Assembly (NCBI GenBank): GCA_947463325.1
Contig: CANHQT010000001.1
Coordinates: 124,001 to 188,000, forward strand
Direction of reading: 5' to 3'
DNA from: Sphingomonadaceae bacterium
GTDB taxonomy: Bacteria > Pseudomonadota > Alphaproteobacteria > Sphingomonadales > Sphingomonadaceae
DNA length: 64,000 nucleotides
The position numbers were made by a program, and so were the translations under genes. Under the pieces are notes generated by a model. That model saw only the letters and a program-made list of their open reading frames with translations, searched no databases and was not told the origin of the DNA. This document shows, piece by piece, positions 53,593-63,477 of this stretch (positions within the stretch are counted from its first letter, which is position 1; the number at the start of each line of letters is the position of its first letter).

Positions 53593-54524
53593 GTGGGGGA
53601 GGGAGTCTCCTGCTCAACGGCTGGCTGATCATCGACAAGCCCGTCGGTATCGGCTCGACGCAGGTGGTCGGGGCGGTCAAGCGCGCCCTGCGCGAAGGCG
53701 GCTATGCCCCCACAAAGAAAGACATGCCCAAGGTCGGGCATGGCGGCACGCTTGATCCGCTGGCGAGCGGGGTCCTCCCGGTGGCACTCGGCGAAGCGAC
53801 CAAGCTCGCCGGGCGGATGCTCGATGCGAGCAAACTTTATGACTTCACTATCGCTTTTGGCACGCAGACCGACGGGCTCGATGCCGAGGGCGCGGTGGTG
53901 GCGACCAGCGATGTCCGCCCGACCCTTGCCGAGGTGGAGGCAGTGTTGCCGCGCTTTACCGGCCCGATCGATCAGGTGCCGCCAGCCTATTCGGCGATTC
54001 TGATCGATGGCCAGCGCGCCTATGATCGCGCGCGCCGGGGCGAAGCGGTGGAGATGGTCGCGCGGCCGGTGACGGTCTTCGGCCTCGAAATCCGGGACGA
54101 CACAGCAAGCGGGCAGCGACTGGAAAGCGTGACGCTCTCCGCTCACGTTTCCAAGGGTACCTACATCCGTTCCCTCGCGCGGGACATTGCGTTGGCGCTC
54201 GGAACAGTCGGCCATGTTGCCATGTTGCGGCGCACGCGCGCCGGTCCGTTCGGGCTCGATGCCGCGATTTCGCTGGACAAACTGGCCGATGCCGCTATGG
54301 CGCGCAGCCTTGAGGAGCTGCTTTTGCCAGTGGAGGCAGGGCTGGACGGTATCCCGGCTCTCCCTCTCGTGCCTGACGAGGCAAAGGCGATCGCCCAAGG
54401 GCGAACTCTTTTCGGGCAATCCGTGGATGACGGAGACTATCTGGCGATGGACGGCAAACGGCCGGTCGCGCTGGTTTCCGTTGCCGCCGGCACAGTGTCG
54501 GTGATCCGCGGGTTCAATCTTTAG
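53589..54524 (+). CDS. truB: tRNA pseudouridine-55 synthase TruB
   Basis: This 311-residue pseudouridine synthase modifies U55 in the T-loop of tRNAs. It opens with [18 protein letters not shown] and carries [23 protein letters not shown] with catalytic Asp56. [40 protein letters not shown] and [16 protein letters not shown] follow in order. ATG 53589 overlaps the GNAT stop (ATGA). It is followed after 22 bases by rpsO, the classic truB-rpsO-pnp order. Confidence 0.96.
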   Translation: MSGGGSLLLNGWLIIDKPVGIGSTQVVGAVKRALREGGYAPTKKDMPKVGHGGTLDPLASGVLPVALGEATKLAGRMLDASKLYDFTIAFGTQTDGLDAEGAVVATSDVRPTLAEVEAVLPRFTGPIDQVPPAYSAILIDGQRAYDRARRGEAVEMVARPVTVFGLEIRDDTASGQRLESVTLSAHVSKGTYIRSLARDIALALGTVGHVAMLRRTRAGPFGLDAAISLDKLADAAMARSLEELLLPVEAGLDGIPALPLVPDEAKAIAQGRTLFGQSVDDGDYLAMDGKRPVALVSVAAGTVSVIRGFNL

Positions 54525-54546
54525 ATCTGATACCGTGGGAAAAGAC

Positions 54547-54816
54547 ATGTCGATCACAACAGACCGCAAGGCCGAAGTCATCAAGGACAATGCGCGCGCC
54601 GCCAATGACACCGGCTCGCCTGAAGTTCAGGTCGCGATCCTCACCAGCCGCATCAATGCGCTGACCGACCATTTCAAGGATCACCACAAGGACAATCACT
54701 CGCGGCGCGGTCTGCTGATGATGGTCAACAAGCGGCGTTCGCTGCTCGACTATCTGAAGCGCAAGGATGTGGAGCGTTACAACGCCCTCATCGCCAAGCT
54801 CGGCCTGCGCAAGTGA
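54547..54816 (+). CDS. rpsO: 30S ribosomal protein S15
   Basis: This 89-residue S15 is the usual length for the family. It has [48 protein letters not shown] and the terminal [12 protein letters not shown]. It binds 16S rRNA early in 30S assembly. ATG 54547 with GGGAAAAG just before it is the start; a GTG at 54535 would add four residues not found in S15. A strong hairpin follows 10 bases after the stop. Confidence 0.97.
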   Translation: MSITTDRKAEVIKDNARAANDTGSPEVQVAILTSRINALTDHFKDHHKDNHSRRGLLMMVNKRRSLLDYLKRKDVERYNALIAKLGLRK

Positions 54817-54825
54817 CGTAAATGC

Positions 54826-54851
54826 TCGGCTCCCCATCGGGGAGCCGATTT
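54826..54851 (+). terminator. Terminator/hairpin after rpsO
   Basis: TCGGCTCCCC (54826-54835) and GGGGAGCCGA (54839-54848) form a perfect 10-bp stem around ATC, followed by TTTGCATTTG. It lies 10 bases after the rpsO stop. In other bacteria the rpsO-pnp space also has an RNase III site; this hairpin could be processed as well as terminate. Confidence 0.8.
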
Positions 54852-54862
54852 GCATTTGCATC

Positions 54863-54945
54863 ACCCCGGGCCTGATCCGGGGTCCAGAAACACCAGCGCA
54901 TCCGCGCTGTCCCACGCCCGCACTGGGTCCCGGTCCAACGCCGGG
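54863..54945. repeat. Two REP-like hairpins between rpsO and pnp
   Basis: ACCCCGG (54863-54869) pairs with CCGGGGT (54877-54883), and CCCGG (54929-54933) pairs with CCGGG (54941-54945). The first, with GCCTGAT in the loop, resembles the CCCGG-N-GATCCGGGG extragenic palindromes common in sphingomonads and other proteobacteria. The 271-bp spacer 54817-55087 otherwise shows no gene. Confidence 0.55.
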
Positions 54946-55087
54946 AAGACGGGTAACCAAGGGGCTCCCTTCGCATTCGGCGAAGGTGGCCATGGGGCGC
55001 AACAGGGCCCCGACCGCTCGCAGGCCGGTTCGCCTGCCACCAACGAAGAGGCCCCGGCATCGCAATAGGGCGGCCGGGTGAAATCAT

Positions 55088-57418
55088 ATGAGCATGTTCA
55101 ATACCAAGACCGTCTCCATCGAATGGGGCGGCAAGACGCTGACTCTGGAAACCGGGCGTATCGCCCGCCAGGCCGACGGCGCGGTTCTCGCCACCTATGG
55201 CGACACGGTGGTGCTGTGCGCCGTCACCGCGGCAAAGTCGGTCAAGGAAGGGCAGGATTTCTTCCCGCTCACCGTCCACTATCAGGAAAAATTCTCGGCT
55301 GCAGGGCGCATCCCTGGCGGCTTCTTCAAGCGTGAGCGCGGTGCGACCGAAAAGGAAACGCTGGTTTCGCGCCTCATCGACCGTCCGGTCCGCCCGCTGT
55401 TTCCGGAAGGTTTCTACAACGAAATCAACGTTATCGCTCAGGTGCTGAGCTATGACGGCGAAACCGAGCCGGATATTGTGGCGATGGTTGCCGCCTCGGC
55501 TGCCCTCACCATTTCGGGCGTGCCTTTCATGGGCCCGATCGGCGCCGCACGCGTCGGCTTCAAGGATGGCGAATATCAGCTGAACCCGAGCATGGCCGAA
55601 GTCGCCGAAGGCCGGCTGGATCTCGTCATCGCCGCCACCAATGACGCGGTGATGATGGTCGAATCCGAAGCCAAGGAACTGACCGAAGCCGAAATGCTCG
55701 GCGGCGTGATGTTCGCGCACAAGGAAATCCGCAAGGTCATCGACGCGATCATCGATCTCGCCGAACAGGCCGCCAAGGATCCGTGGGAAATCGACCTCAC
55801 CGACAACACGGCCGACATCAAGGCGAAGCTCAAGGATCTGGTCGGTGCCGATATCGCCGCCGCCTACAAGCTGACCAACAAGTCGGCGCGTTCGGATGCG
55901 CTCAATGCCGCCCGCGCCAAGGCGAAGGAAGCCTTTGCCTCGGAAAGCCCGCAGACCCAGATGGTCGCCATCAAGACCATGAAGAAGGTCGAGGCGGACA
56001 TCGTGCGCGGTGCGATCCTCAAGGACGGCCAGCGGATCGACGGCCGCACCACCACCCAGGTGCGCCCGATCGAGATCATGACCGGCTTCCTGCCGCGCAC
56101 CCATGGTTCGGCGCTGTTTACCCGCGGTGAAACGCAGGCGATCTGCACCACCACGCTGGGCACCAAGGACGCCGAGCAGATGATCGATGGCCTCGATGGC
56201 CTCAGCTACTCGCGCTTCATGCTGCACTATAACTTCCCGCCCTATTCGGTCGGTGAAGTGGGTCGCTTCGGTGCGCCGGGCCGCCGCGAAGTCGGCCATG
56301 GCAAGCTGGCATGGCGCGCGCTGCACCCTGTGCTGCCGAGCCACGATGATTTCCCCTACACCATCCGCATCCTCTCCGACATCACCGAGTCGAACGGCTC
56401 GTCCTCGATGGCGACGGTGTGCGGTGGCTGCCTTTCGATGATGGACGCCGGCGTTCCGATCACCTCCCCGGTGAGCGGCATCGCCATGGGCCTGATCCTC
56501 GAAGGCAAGGATTACGCGATCATCAGCGACATCCTGGGTGACGAAGACCATCTCGGTGACATGGACTTCAAGGTCGCTGGCACCGCCAAGGGCATCACCA
56601 CGATGCAGATGGACATCAAGGTTGCCGGCATCACGCAGGAAATCTTCGAAAAGGCACTGGCGCAGGCGGCCGAAGGTCGCACGCACATCCTGGGTGAGAT
56701 GGCCAAGGCGCTGGGTGAAGCACGCACCGAATTGTCGGCGCATGCCCCGCGCATCGAAACGATGCAGATCGACAAGTCGAAGATCCGCGACGTCATCGGT
56801 ACCGGCGGCAAGGTGATCCGTGAGATCGTCGCCACCACCGGTGCCAAGGTCGACATCGACGACGAAGGTGTGATCAAGATCAGCTCGTCGGATGTGAAGC
56901 AGATCGAAGCCGCGATGAACTGGATCAAGGGCATCGTCGAAGAGCCCGAGGTCGGCAAGATCTACAACGGCAAGGTCGTGAACATCGTCGATTTCGGCGC
57001 GTTCGTGAACTTCATGGGCGGCAAGGACGGCCTCGTCCACGTTTCCGAAATGCGCAATGAGCGCGTCGAGAAGGTGAGCGACGTCGTTTCCGAAGGCCAG
57101 GAAGTGAAGGTCAAGGTGCTCGAAGTCGATCCGCGCGGCAAGGTTCGCCTGTCCATGCGCGTCGTCGATCAGGAAACCGGCGAAGAGCTCGAAGACACCC
57201 GCCCGCCGCGTGAACCGCGTGAAGGCGGTGATCGCGGTCCGCGCGGCGACCGTGGCGATCGTGGTGGTCGCGATGACCGCGGCGGCCGTCGCCGCCCCGG
57301 CGGTGACCGTGATCGTGGTCCGCGCGGTGATCGCGGCGATCGTGGCCCGCGTCGTGAGAGCAACGACGGTCCGGAAGACGGCGGCCATGTCCCCGCCTTT
57401 CTGAAGGGCGACGACTGA
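55088..57418 (+). CDS. pnp: Polynucleotide phosphorylase
   Basis: This 776-residue 3'-5' phosphorolytic exoribonuclease has two RNase PH domains (about 12-230 and 310-550; [51 protein letters not shown]). A KH domain follows at about 555-615 ([18 protein letters not shown]) and an S1 domain at about 622-690 ([20 protein letters not shown]). The last 70 residues are a low-complexity Arg/Gly/Asp tail of repeated GDRG/RGD units, a likely RNA- or RNase-E-contacting extension. ATG 55088 is the chosen start; ATG 55094 is two codons later. A strong terminator follows. Confidence 0.97.
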   Translation: MSMFNTKTVSIEWGGKTLTLETGRIARQADGAVLATYGDTVVLCAVTAAKSVKEGQDFFPLTVHYQEKFSAAGRIPGGFFKRERGATEKETLVSRLIDRPVRPLFPEGFYNEINVIAQVLSYDGETEPDIVAMVAASAALTISGVPFMGPIGAARVGFKDGEYQLNPSMAEVAEGRLDLVIAATNDAVMMVESEAKELTEAEMLGGVMFAHKEIRKVIDAIIDLAEQAAKDPWEIDLTDNTADIKAKLKDLVGADIAAAYKLTNKSARSDALNAARAKAKEAFASESPQTQMVAIKTMKKVEADIVRGAILKDGQRIDGRTTTQVRPIEIMTGFLPRTHGSALFTRGETQAICTTTLGTKDAEQMIDGLDGLSYSRFMLHYNFPPYSVGEVGRFGAPGRREVGHGKLAWRALHPVLPSHDDFPYTIRILSDITESNGSSSMATVCGGCLSMMDAGVPITSPVSGIAMGLILEGKDYAIISDILGDEDHLGDMDFKVAGTAKGITTMQMDIKVAGITQEIFEKALAQAAEGRTHILGEMAKALGEARTELSAHAPRIETMQIDKSKIRDVIGTGGKVIREIVATTGAKVDIDDEGVIKISSSDVKQIEAAMNWIKGIVEEPEVGKIYNGKVVNIVDFGAFVNFMGGKDGLVHVSEMRNERVEKVSDVVSEGQEVKVKVLEVDPRGKVRLSMRVVDQETGEELEDTRPPREPREGGDRGPRGDRGDRGGRDDRGGRRRPGGDRDRGPRGDRGDRGPRRESNDGPEDGGHVPAFLKGDD

Positions 57419-57467
57419 TCCATTGCGAGAGCCGCTCTCCTGTCCGGGAGCGACTGTCGAACCAAAG

Positions 57468-57497
57468 AGCCCCGCGCCCACCGGCGCGGGGCTTTTT
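57468..57497. terminator. Bidirectional terminator between pnp and the SDR gene
   Basis: AGCCCCGCGCC (57468-57478) and GGCGCGGGGCT (57483-57493) form an 11-bp stem with loop CACC, followed on the plus strand by TTTTT. On the minus strand it is followed by CTCTTTGG, so it can also serve the convergent SDR gene, which ends 11 bases away. Confidence 0.92.
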
Positions 57498-57507
57498 CCT
57501 TGAGGGG

Positions 57508-58293
57508 CTAATCCCCCGGCGAAGCAGCGGTGCCAGCGGTGAGGCCGCCGTCGATGGCAATCTCCGCACCGGTCACATAGGCCGCTTCGTCGCTTGCCAG
57601 CATGACAGCGACGGCGGCGACTTCCTCGACCGTGCCGAAGCGTTTGAGCGGGGTATCCGCGACCATCGCTGCCATGCGCTCCTCGCGTCCCGGCGCATCG
57701 CCGATCAGCGCTTCCCACATGTCGGTCAGGATCGCGCCGGGGTGCAGCGAGTTGCACCGGATGGCGAGGCCCTGCCCGGCGCAATAGAGCGCCACGCTCT
57801 TGCTGTGATTGCGGATCGCCGCCTTGGATGAGGCATAGGCTGCCGCGCCTGGCACGCCCACCATCCCCGATCGCGAGGACAGGTTGATGATGGAGCCCTT
57901 GCCGCCGGCCGCCCGCATGGCGCGGATCGCATAGCGGCATCCCAGAAATGTGCCGTCGAGGTTGGTGGCATGCACCCGCCGCCATTCCGCGAGGCTGACA
58001 TGTTCGGGATCATGCGCCGCCGGTCCATCCTCGAACCCGGTGATCCCGGCATTGTTGACGACCACGTCGATGCGCGGGCGGAGCGCTAACAGCGTGTCCC
58101 ATGCCGCCTCGTCGGCGACGTCCATCGCGTGAAACTGTGCCCCGATGCTCGCAGCGGTTGCGGTGCCGCGCTCGGCATCGATATCGGTGATGAGAACGTC
58201 CGAGCCCTCGCGGACGAAGGCGGCGGCGATTGCGGCACCGATGCCGCGCGCCCCGCCGGTGACAAGCGCCTGCTTGCCTGACAGTCTTGCCAT
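57508..58293 (-). CDS. Short-chain dehydrogenase/reductase (SDR)
   Basis: This 261-residue classical SDR has the cofactor motif [17 protein letters not shown] (about 10-26), the Asp of TDID (NAD preference likely), NNAG and the catalytic Ser...Tyr-x3-Lys in [40 protein letters not shown] and [15 protein letters not shown] near the end are typical. The substrate is unknown; a hydroxysteroid or cyclic alcohol is possible. ATG 58293 begins the conserved [14 protein letters not shown], and the longer frame is not conserved. It is a single minus-strand gene. Confidence 0.9.
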   Translation of the reverse strand: MARLSGKQALVTGGARGIGAAIAAAFVREGSDVLITDIDAERGTATAASIGAQFHAMDVADEAAWDTLLALRPRIDVVVNNAGITGFEDGPAAHDPEHVSLAEWRRVHATNLDGTFLGCRYAIRAMRAAGGKGSIINLSSRSGMVGVPGAAAYASSKAAIRNHSKSVALYCAGQGLAIRCNSLHPGAILTDMWEALIGDAPGREERMAAMVADTPLKRFGTVEEVAAVAVMLASDEAAYVTGAEIAIDGGLTAGTAASPGD

Positions 58294-58475
58294 GATGGGT
58301 CTTTCGTGAAGCCTGTTCGTCTGTGGCGATGGTTTTCGCATCGCCGTGGAGCGCAACCAACGTATGCGCCATGGCGGTTCAGAGGGTCATCACACCTTAC
58401 TCCTGCAGACAGGAGGCCATTATCTGGCTGATGTGTGGGCCGGTCAAGCGCGGCAAGGACGCGATGGCGCTGCCG

Positions 58476-61400
58476 TCACTCCGCAGCGAGCAATTCTTCC
58501 GCCGCGCCGAGGTCGACCGAGACGAGGCGGCTCACCCCGCGTTCGACCATCGTCACCCCGAACAGCCGGTGCATGCGCGCCATGGTCACGGCATTGTGGG
58601 TGACGATGAGATAGCGGGTCGCGGTTTCGCGGGTCATGCGTTCGAGCAGGTCGCAGAAACGATCCACATTGGCATCATCCAATGGCGCATCGACTTCGTC
58701 GAGCACGCAGATCGGCGCGGGGTTGGTGAGGAACAGCGCAAAAATCAGCGCAATGGCGGTCAGCGCCTGTTCGCCGCCTGAGAGCAGGGTCAGCGACGCG
58801 AGCTTCTTGCCGGGCGGCTGCGCCATGATCTCAAGCCCAGCCTCCAGCGGATCGTCTGAATCGACGAGCGCGAGATGCGCCTGGCCGCCGCCAAACAGCG
58901 TCACGAACAGGCTGCGGAAATGGCCATCGACCTTTTCGAACGCGTCGGTCAGGCGCTGCCGGCCCTCGCGGTTCAAATGGCCAATCGATCCGCGCAAGCG
59001 GTTGACGGCCAGCTGCAGCTCCTCGGCTTCGGCGGCACTGGTCGTCTGAGTAGCTTCGAGTTCGGCAAGCTCCTGCGCGGCGATCAGGTTGACTGGGCCG
59101 ATCCGCTCACGATCCTGGGTCAGCCGCTCATGCGCTGCGCTTTCCTCGGCGGGGCTGGCAACCTCCTCTGCGGCAAAGCCTGCCTTGGCCGGGAGCAGTG
59201 GCGGCGGACATTCGAACCGCTCACCGGAAATGCGGCCCATTTCGATGCGGCGGCTTTCGGCATTCTCGGCGCGCGCCGTTGCACCAGCGCGCTCCTCGCG
59301 CGCGGCGGCCAGTGCTTCGCGCGCAGCATCGAGCAGGGCTTCAGCGGTGCGCGCGGCTTCTGCCGTTGCCCGTTCATCCGCTAGTGCGGCCGTGACCGCC
59401 GCTTGTGCGGCTTCACGCTCGCGCTCGCTGAGTTCGATCTGCCGGGCGATCGCCTCGGGCCGGGCGGCGATGCTGTCGCGCTCGGCGGTGATCTCGGCCT
59501 CGCGCGCGGCCATGCCTGCGATGCGTCGCGCGGCCTCGCCGGCACGCGCTTTCCAGCCACGCATTTCCGCTTCGGATTCGACCTGCGCCTCGCGCTCCCG
59601 TGCAATGGCGCGGTCGAGCATGGTCAGGCCCTCGCGCGCCTGTGCCAGCGCTAGGCGCGCGGCCTCGGCTTCGGCTTCGGCGGAGGCCAGGCGTTCGGCC
59701 ACCACTTGGCCGTCGGGCAGTGCCGCCACTGCCGTTCGTGCTATATCCAGCGCCTCGCTTGCCTCGGCGGCTTCGGCCTCGCTCGCTTGCTGGCGCTCGG
59801 CGAGATGCCCTGCGGTTGTCCGCCACCGCTCATAGGCGGCATCGGCAGCATCGGCAGCGCGTGCCAGCCGGCGCGATTCTTCTTCTGCCGCGCTCAGGGT
59901 GCCGCGCGCAGCGGTCAGGGCAGCGTCTGCTTCGCCGACCAGGTGCTGGGCATTGCCATGCTCCTGTTCGATCTGCGCCAGCGCTGCTGCCATCGGGGGA
60001 ATCTGCGCCCCAATCGCCTCGCGCCGGTTTGCGCGCACCAGCCGTTCTGCCGCTGCGGCGCCGTCGCCGCTTGCCACGAACCCGTCCCAGCGCCGCATAT
60101 GCCCGTCGCGAGTGACCAGCCGTTGCCCGACAGCAAGCGCCTGCCCCTTGTCCTCATCAACCACGCCGATCTGCGCCAAGCGGGCTGCGAGCTGCGCTGG
60201 CGCGTTCACCACTTGCGTGAGCGGCGTCACGCCGGCGGGGAGGGATGGCCCCTGTGTCGTTCCGCCGCCGGCCCAACCGCGGCCTTTGTCTTTGCCCAAG
60301 GGCGCTGACAGTTCATCGCCCAGTGCCACTGCCAGCGCTGCTTCATAACCGGGTTCGACGCGCAGAGCCGCAATCAGCGCTCCGTCATCGCCTGCCGATG
60401 CGGCGAGAGAACGTTCAAGCGCTGCAGCCTCGCTTTCGAGCGCTGTCAGCGCCGCACGCGCTTCGGCCAGTCTGGTTTCGGTCTCGGCAATCCGGGTCGC
60501 CGCTTCCTGCCGCGCGATTCCTGCAGCTGCTATCCCTGCTTCGGCTTGGCCGATGCGTTGTGCGGCGGCGTCTGCTTCAGCGCGGGCGCCCAGCGCTGCG
60601 GTTTCGAGCGCCGCGCTGTCACCAGCCTCTGCCAGCGCCTGCGCGATCCGCGCCTGTTCCGCGGCAATGCGGCTGGCCCGCCGTTCTGCATCGGCCAGTG
60701 CGGCTTCGGCAATGCGCCGTTCGGCATGGTCATTGGCGGCATCCGCGCGGGCGCCCGCCAGGGCAACTTCGGCATCGCGCGCACGGTCGGCGGCAAGCGC
60801 ATTGGCCTCCGTCAGAGCCGGGCGTTTGGCGTCCTCAGCGGCGATCGCCTGCTGGGCCTGTTTGGCCAGCGCGGAAAGCCGTTCGATCGCCGCTGCGCCT
60901 TCGCGGGCGAGGGCGTCCTCGGCATCACGGTCCCGTGCGATGCGCGCCATTTCAGCAGCGATGTCGGCGATCCGCCGTTCGATGGTCGCGAGTGCGGCGC
61001 GTTCTTCGCCCAATCGAGTGGATAGGCGGTGCTCGGCCTCCCGCGCAGCGGTGGCGGCGTCGCGGGCCGCGGCCATTGCGGCTACGGCGGCGGCTTGCTC
61101 GGCGGCGCCTTGTTCCTGCCGGGCCTGCGCTTCGGCCACGCGCGCTTCGGCGGCCTGTGCCTCGGCGCGGGCGGCATCGGCCTGTGCGGCGGCATCGCGC
61201 CAGCGTGCATAGATCATCCGGCCTTCGGTGATGCGGATCGCCTCGGACAGGCGGGCATAGCGTTCGGCGGCCTTGGCTTGCCGGCGCAGCTGGCCGGCGC
61301 GCGCATCCATGTCCGCCAGCAATTCGGCAAGTCGGGCCAGATTGCCTTCGGTCTGGCGCAGCTTGCTCTCGGCTTCCTTGCGGCGGACGTGGAGGCCAGA

Positions 61401-61916
61401 AATGCCGGCTGCCTCTTCGAGCAGCAGGCGGCGCTCCTGCGGCTTGGCAGCGATGATGGCGGCGACCTTGCCCTGGCTGACCAGCGCCGGGCTGTGTGCG
61501 CCGGTGGCGGCATCAGCGAAGATCAGGGCGACATCGCGTGCGCGCACGTCGCGCCCGTTGGCGCGATAGGCGCTGCCAGCGCCACGTTCGATCCGGCGCA
61601 CGACTTCGAGCGCGCCGCCTTCGCCTTCGCTGACCAGGCCCGGCAGCGGTGCCCCCTCGGTGTCGCAGACCAGCGCGACTTCGGCAAAGTCGCGCGCTGG
61701 CCGTGCCTCGGTGCCGGCGAAGATGACATCATCCATCCCCCCGCCGCGCATGGATTTGGGCGAAGATTCGCCCATCACCCAGCGGATCGCTTCGAGGAGG
61801 TTGGATTTGCCGCAGCCATTCGGCCCGACAATGCCGGTCAGGCCCGGTTCGATCCTCAGCTCCGTGGGTTCGACAAAGCTTTTGAAGCCAGTCAGGCGCA
61901 GACGGGTCATGCGCAT
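58476..61916 (-). CDS. smc: Chromosome segregation protein SMC
   Basis: This 1146-residue SMC condensin ATPase starts MRMTRLRLTGFKSFVEPTEL. Walker A is GPNGCGKSN (31-39), the arginine-finger region follows and long Ala/Glu/Arg coiled coils span about 160-480 and 650-970. The hinge lies near 490-640. The C-terminal head carries LTLLSGGEQALTAIALIFAL (signature) and ICVLDEVDAPLDD (Walker B). It compacts and aligns origin-proximal DNA with ScpA/ScpB, loaded by ParB at parS. ATG 61916 has GGGAG 8 bases upstream; GTG 61925 and ATG 61910 are close alternatives. Confidence 0.95.
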   Translation of the reverse strand: MRMTRLRLTGFKSFVEPTELRIEPGLTGIVGPNGCGKSNLLEAIRWVMGESSPKSMRGGGMDDVIFAGTEARPARDFAEVALVCDTEGAPLPGLVSEGEGGALEVVRRIERGAGSAYRANGRDVRARDVALIFADAATGAHSPALVSQGKVAAIIAAKPQERRLLLEEAAGISGLHVRRKEAESKLRQTEGNLARLAELLADMDARAGQLRRQAKAAERYARLSEAIRITEGRMIYARWRDAAAQADAARAEAQAAEARVAEAQARQEQGAAEQAAAVAAMAAARDAATAAREAEHRLSTRLGEERAALATIERRIADIAAEMARIARDRDAEDALAREGAAAIERLSALAKQAQQAIAAEDAKRPALTEANALAADRARDAEVALAGARADAANDHAERRIAEAALADAERRASRIAAEQARIAQALAEAGDSAALETAALGARAEADAAAQRIGQAEAGIAAAGIARQEAATRIAETETRLAEARAALTALESEAAALERSLAASAGDDGALIAALRVEPGYEAALAVALGDELSAPLGKDKGRGWAGGGTTQGPSLPAGVTPLTQVVNAPAQLAARLAQIGVVDEDKGQALAVGQRLVTRDGHMRRWDGFVASGDGAAAAERLVRANRREAIGAQIPPMAAALAQIEQEHGNAQHLVGEADAALTAARGTLSAAEEESRRLARAADAADAAYERWRTTAGHLAERQQASEAEAAEASEALDIARTAVAALPDGQVVAERLASAEAEAEAARLALAQAREGLTMLDRAIAREREAQVESEAEMRGWKARAGEAARRIAGMAAREAEITAERDSIAARPEAIARQIELSEREREAAQAAVTAALADERATAEAARTAEALLDAAREALAAAREERAGATARAENAESRRIEMGRISGERFECPPPLLPAKAGFAAEEVASPAEESAAHERLTQDRERIGPVNLIAAQELAELEATQTTSAAEAEELQLAVNRLRGSIGHLNREGRQRLTDAFEKVDGHFRSLFVTLFGGGQAHLALVDSDDPLEAGLEIMAQPPGKKLASLTLLSGGEQALTAIALIFALFLTNPAPICVLDEVDAPLDDANVDRFCDLLERMTRETATRYLIVTHNAVTMARMHRLFGVTMVERGVSRLVSVDLGAAEELLAAE

Positions 61917-61979
61917 GATGCGCACTCCCGCCTGACTGTCACCTGCTTTGCCAAATCGTCCCCCCGGATGCGCGCTGCG

Positions 61980-62708
61980 TCAGCGTGCGCCTGCCGCTTG
62001 GAGCCGTTCCTTCACCTGATCCCAGCTGACCGCACCGGTGAGAACTTCGCCATTGAGAAGGAAGGTCGGCGTGCCGGTGATTTCAAATTGTTCCTGATTG
62101 CGCTGCGTCGCTTCCTGCCAGCGCGTCACGCCTTCGGTGTTGGCAAGGCAGGTCGAAATGTCTGACGCAGCCATGCCGCGGGCGGCAAAGAAAGTGTCGA
62201 TGCCGAATGCTGAGGCAAAGGCGGTGAAATTCTGGCTCTGCAACGCGGCCTGACCAGCCTGCTGGTTGCCGGCCTGGATGGTCTGCATCAGCTCGCCCTG
62301 AGTGGCGAAGACATTGTCCATCAGCGGGAAGAAACGCTCCGTGCCGCCGCAAGCCGCGATGCTGGCGACAGCAAGGTCAAACGGGTTAAGCATGAACGGG
62401 CGAATTTCCACGCTGACACGGCCGCTATCGACAAACTCGCCCTTGAGCTCGGCATTGCTCGCGTTCGCAAAGGCGGCGCAGACGCCGCAGGTGGGCGAAG
62501 CAAATTCGACCAGCTTCAGCGGCGCATCGGGGTTGCCCATGACGAAACCGTCCTGCGTCGCGCTTACCACCTGGGACCATTTCTGGCCGGCGGGGGCTTC
62601 GACTTTGGGCAGCGCGTCGCCGCTCGGCCCGCTCCCGCCTCCGCTGCAGGCGGTGAGCGCGATGGCGGCGATGGCGGCGATGCCGAGAGTCTTGATGCGG
62701 ATGGTCAT
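61980..62708 (-). CDS. DsbA-like thioredoxin-fold lipoprotein (CGVC)
   Basis: This 242-residue protein has a lipobox ALTAC (Cys21) and a DsbA/thioredoxin_4 domain with active-site CGVC (Cys74 and Cys77) in FASPTCGVCAAF. The helical insert and a cis-Pro loop TGTPTFLLNG follow. It likely oxidises or isomerises disulphides in the periplasm, anchored to a membrane. It is 32 bases after a second DsbA-like gene on the same strand and before smc, a conserved sphingomonad block. Confidence 0.86.
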   Translation of the reverse strand: MTIRIKTLGIAAIAAIALTACSGGGSGPSGDALPKVEAPAGQKWSQVVSATQDGFVMGNPDAPLKLVEFASPTCGVCAAFANASNAELKGEFVDSGRVSVEIRPFMLNPFDLAVASIAACGGTERFFPLMDNVFATQGELMQTIQAGNQQAGQAALQSQNFTAFASAFGIDTFFAARGMAASDISTCLANTEGVTRWQEATQRNQEQFEITGTPTFLLNGEVLTGAVSWDQVKERLQAAGAR

Positions 62709-62740
62709 GACAGTTTCCCTGTTTGAAATGATGAAATGGG

Positions 62741-63436
62741 TCAGCGGCTGGCAGCGAGCGCGGCGTCAAGGCGGGGGCGCAAGCCCGACCAGCTATGCAC
62801 CTCGTCAAGCAGCGTGCCATTGATGGCAAAGCTCGGCGTGCCGTGGACGCCAAGCGCGCGTGCGGCATTGGACATGGCGATCAGCCGCTCCTGCAACGGC
62901 CGGTCGGCCATGCAGCGGGTGATCTGGTCGGCTGTAAAGCCGCGGCGTTCCATCCAAGCGGCCACACCGGCATCGCGGGCGAGTCGCGCGAGCCGCTGTT
63001 CCACTGGCCCGGTTGCCCAGCCTTGCCGTGTTGCCTCGGGCAGGGCCTGCACGCGCTGCAGAATAGCCGCCTGCTCCGCCATCAGCGCTTCGTGGCGCGA
63101 GAAAAAGCGGGCTGGCGCGCCACAATGCGCGGCGACGGCCATGGCAAGATCGATGGGGTCGCGCACCAGATGGCGGATTTCGGTGCTGACACGTCCGCCG
63201 GCGACATAGCTGTTCTTGAGCGTCGTGCTGCCTTCGGCCGAAAAACGGGCGCAGGCCGGGCAGGTGTAGGAGACATATTCGGTGACCTTCACCGCCGCGC
63301 CCGGATTGCCGAGGATGTGGCTGCCGCCTTCGCCGACAGTGACAGTGGACATAGGGCGCGGTGCCTGCGCGGTGGCGGGCAGGGTGAGCGCCAGCGTGGC
63401 GGCCATGGCGGCGGAAAGGGTCAGGTGGAAACGCAC
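62741..63436 (-). CDS. DsbA-like periplasmic thioredoxin-fold protein (CPAC)
   Basis: This 231-residue exported protein has signal peptide MRFHLTLSAAMAATLALTLP plus ATAQA. Its DsbA-like domain has active site CPAC (Cys59 and Cys62) in EYVSYTCPACARF and cis-Pro loop HGTPSFAING. It parallels the neighbouring CGVC lipoprotein in length and layout, so the two are tandem paralogues, one soluble and one lipid-anchored. The redox roles (oxidase versus isomerase) are not decided by the motifs. It starts 41 bases after the DUF721 gene stop. Confidence 0.87.
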   Translation of the reverse strand: MRFHLTLSAAMAATLALTLPATAQAPRPMSTVTVGEGGSHILGNPGAAVKVTEYVSYTCPACARFSAEGSTTLKNSYVAGGRVSTEIRHLVRDPIDLAMAVAAHCGAPARFFSRHEALMAEQAAILQRVQALPEATRQGWATGPVEQRLARLARDAGVAAWMERRGFTADQITRCMADRPLQERLIAMSNAARALGVHGTPSFAINGTLLDEVHSWSGLRPRLDAALAASR

Positions 63437-63477
63437 GGGCTGTTCATTCTCGAAAAAGGGCTGCCGGGACAGCAGCG

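Noticed and set aside
54788-57985. 1065-residue minus-strand open frame antisense to pnp
   Set aside because: It covers the real, highly conserved pnp gene. Its composition (repeated His, Asp, Arg, Gly) is the usual antisense product of a G+C-rich gene, and no family motif is visible.
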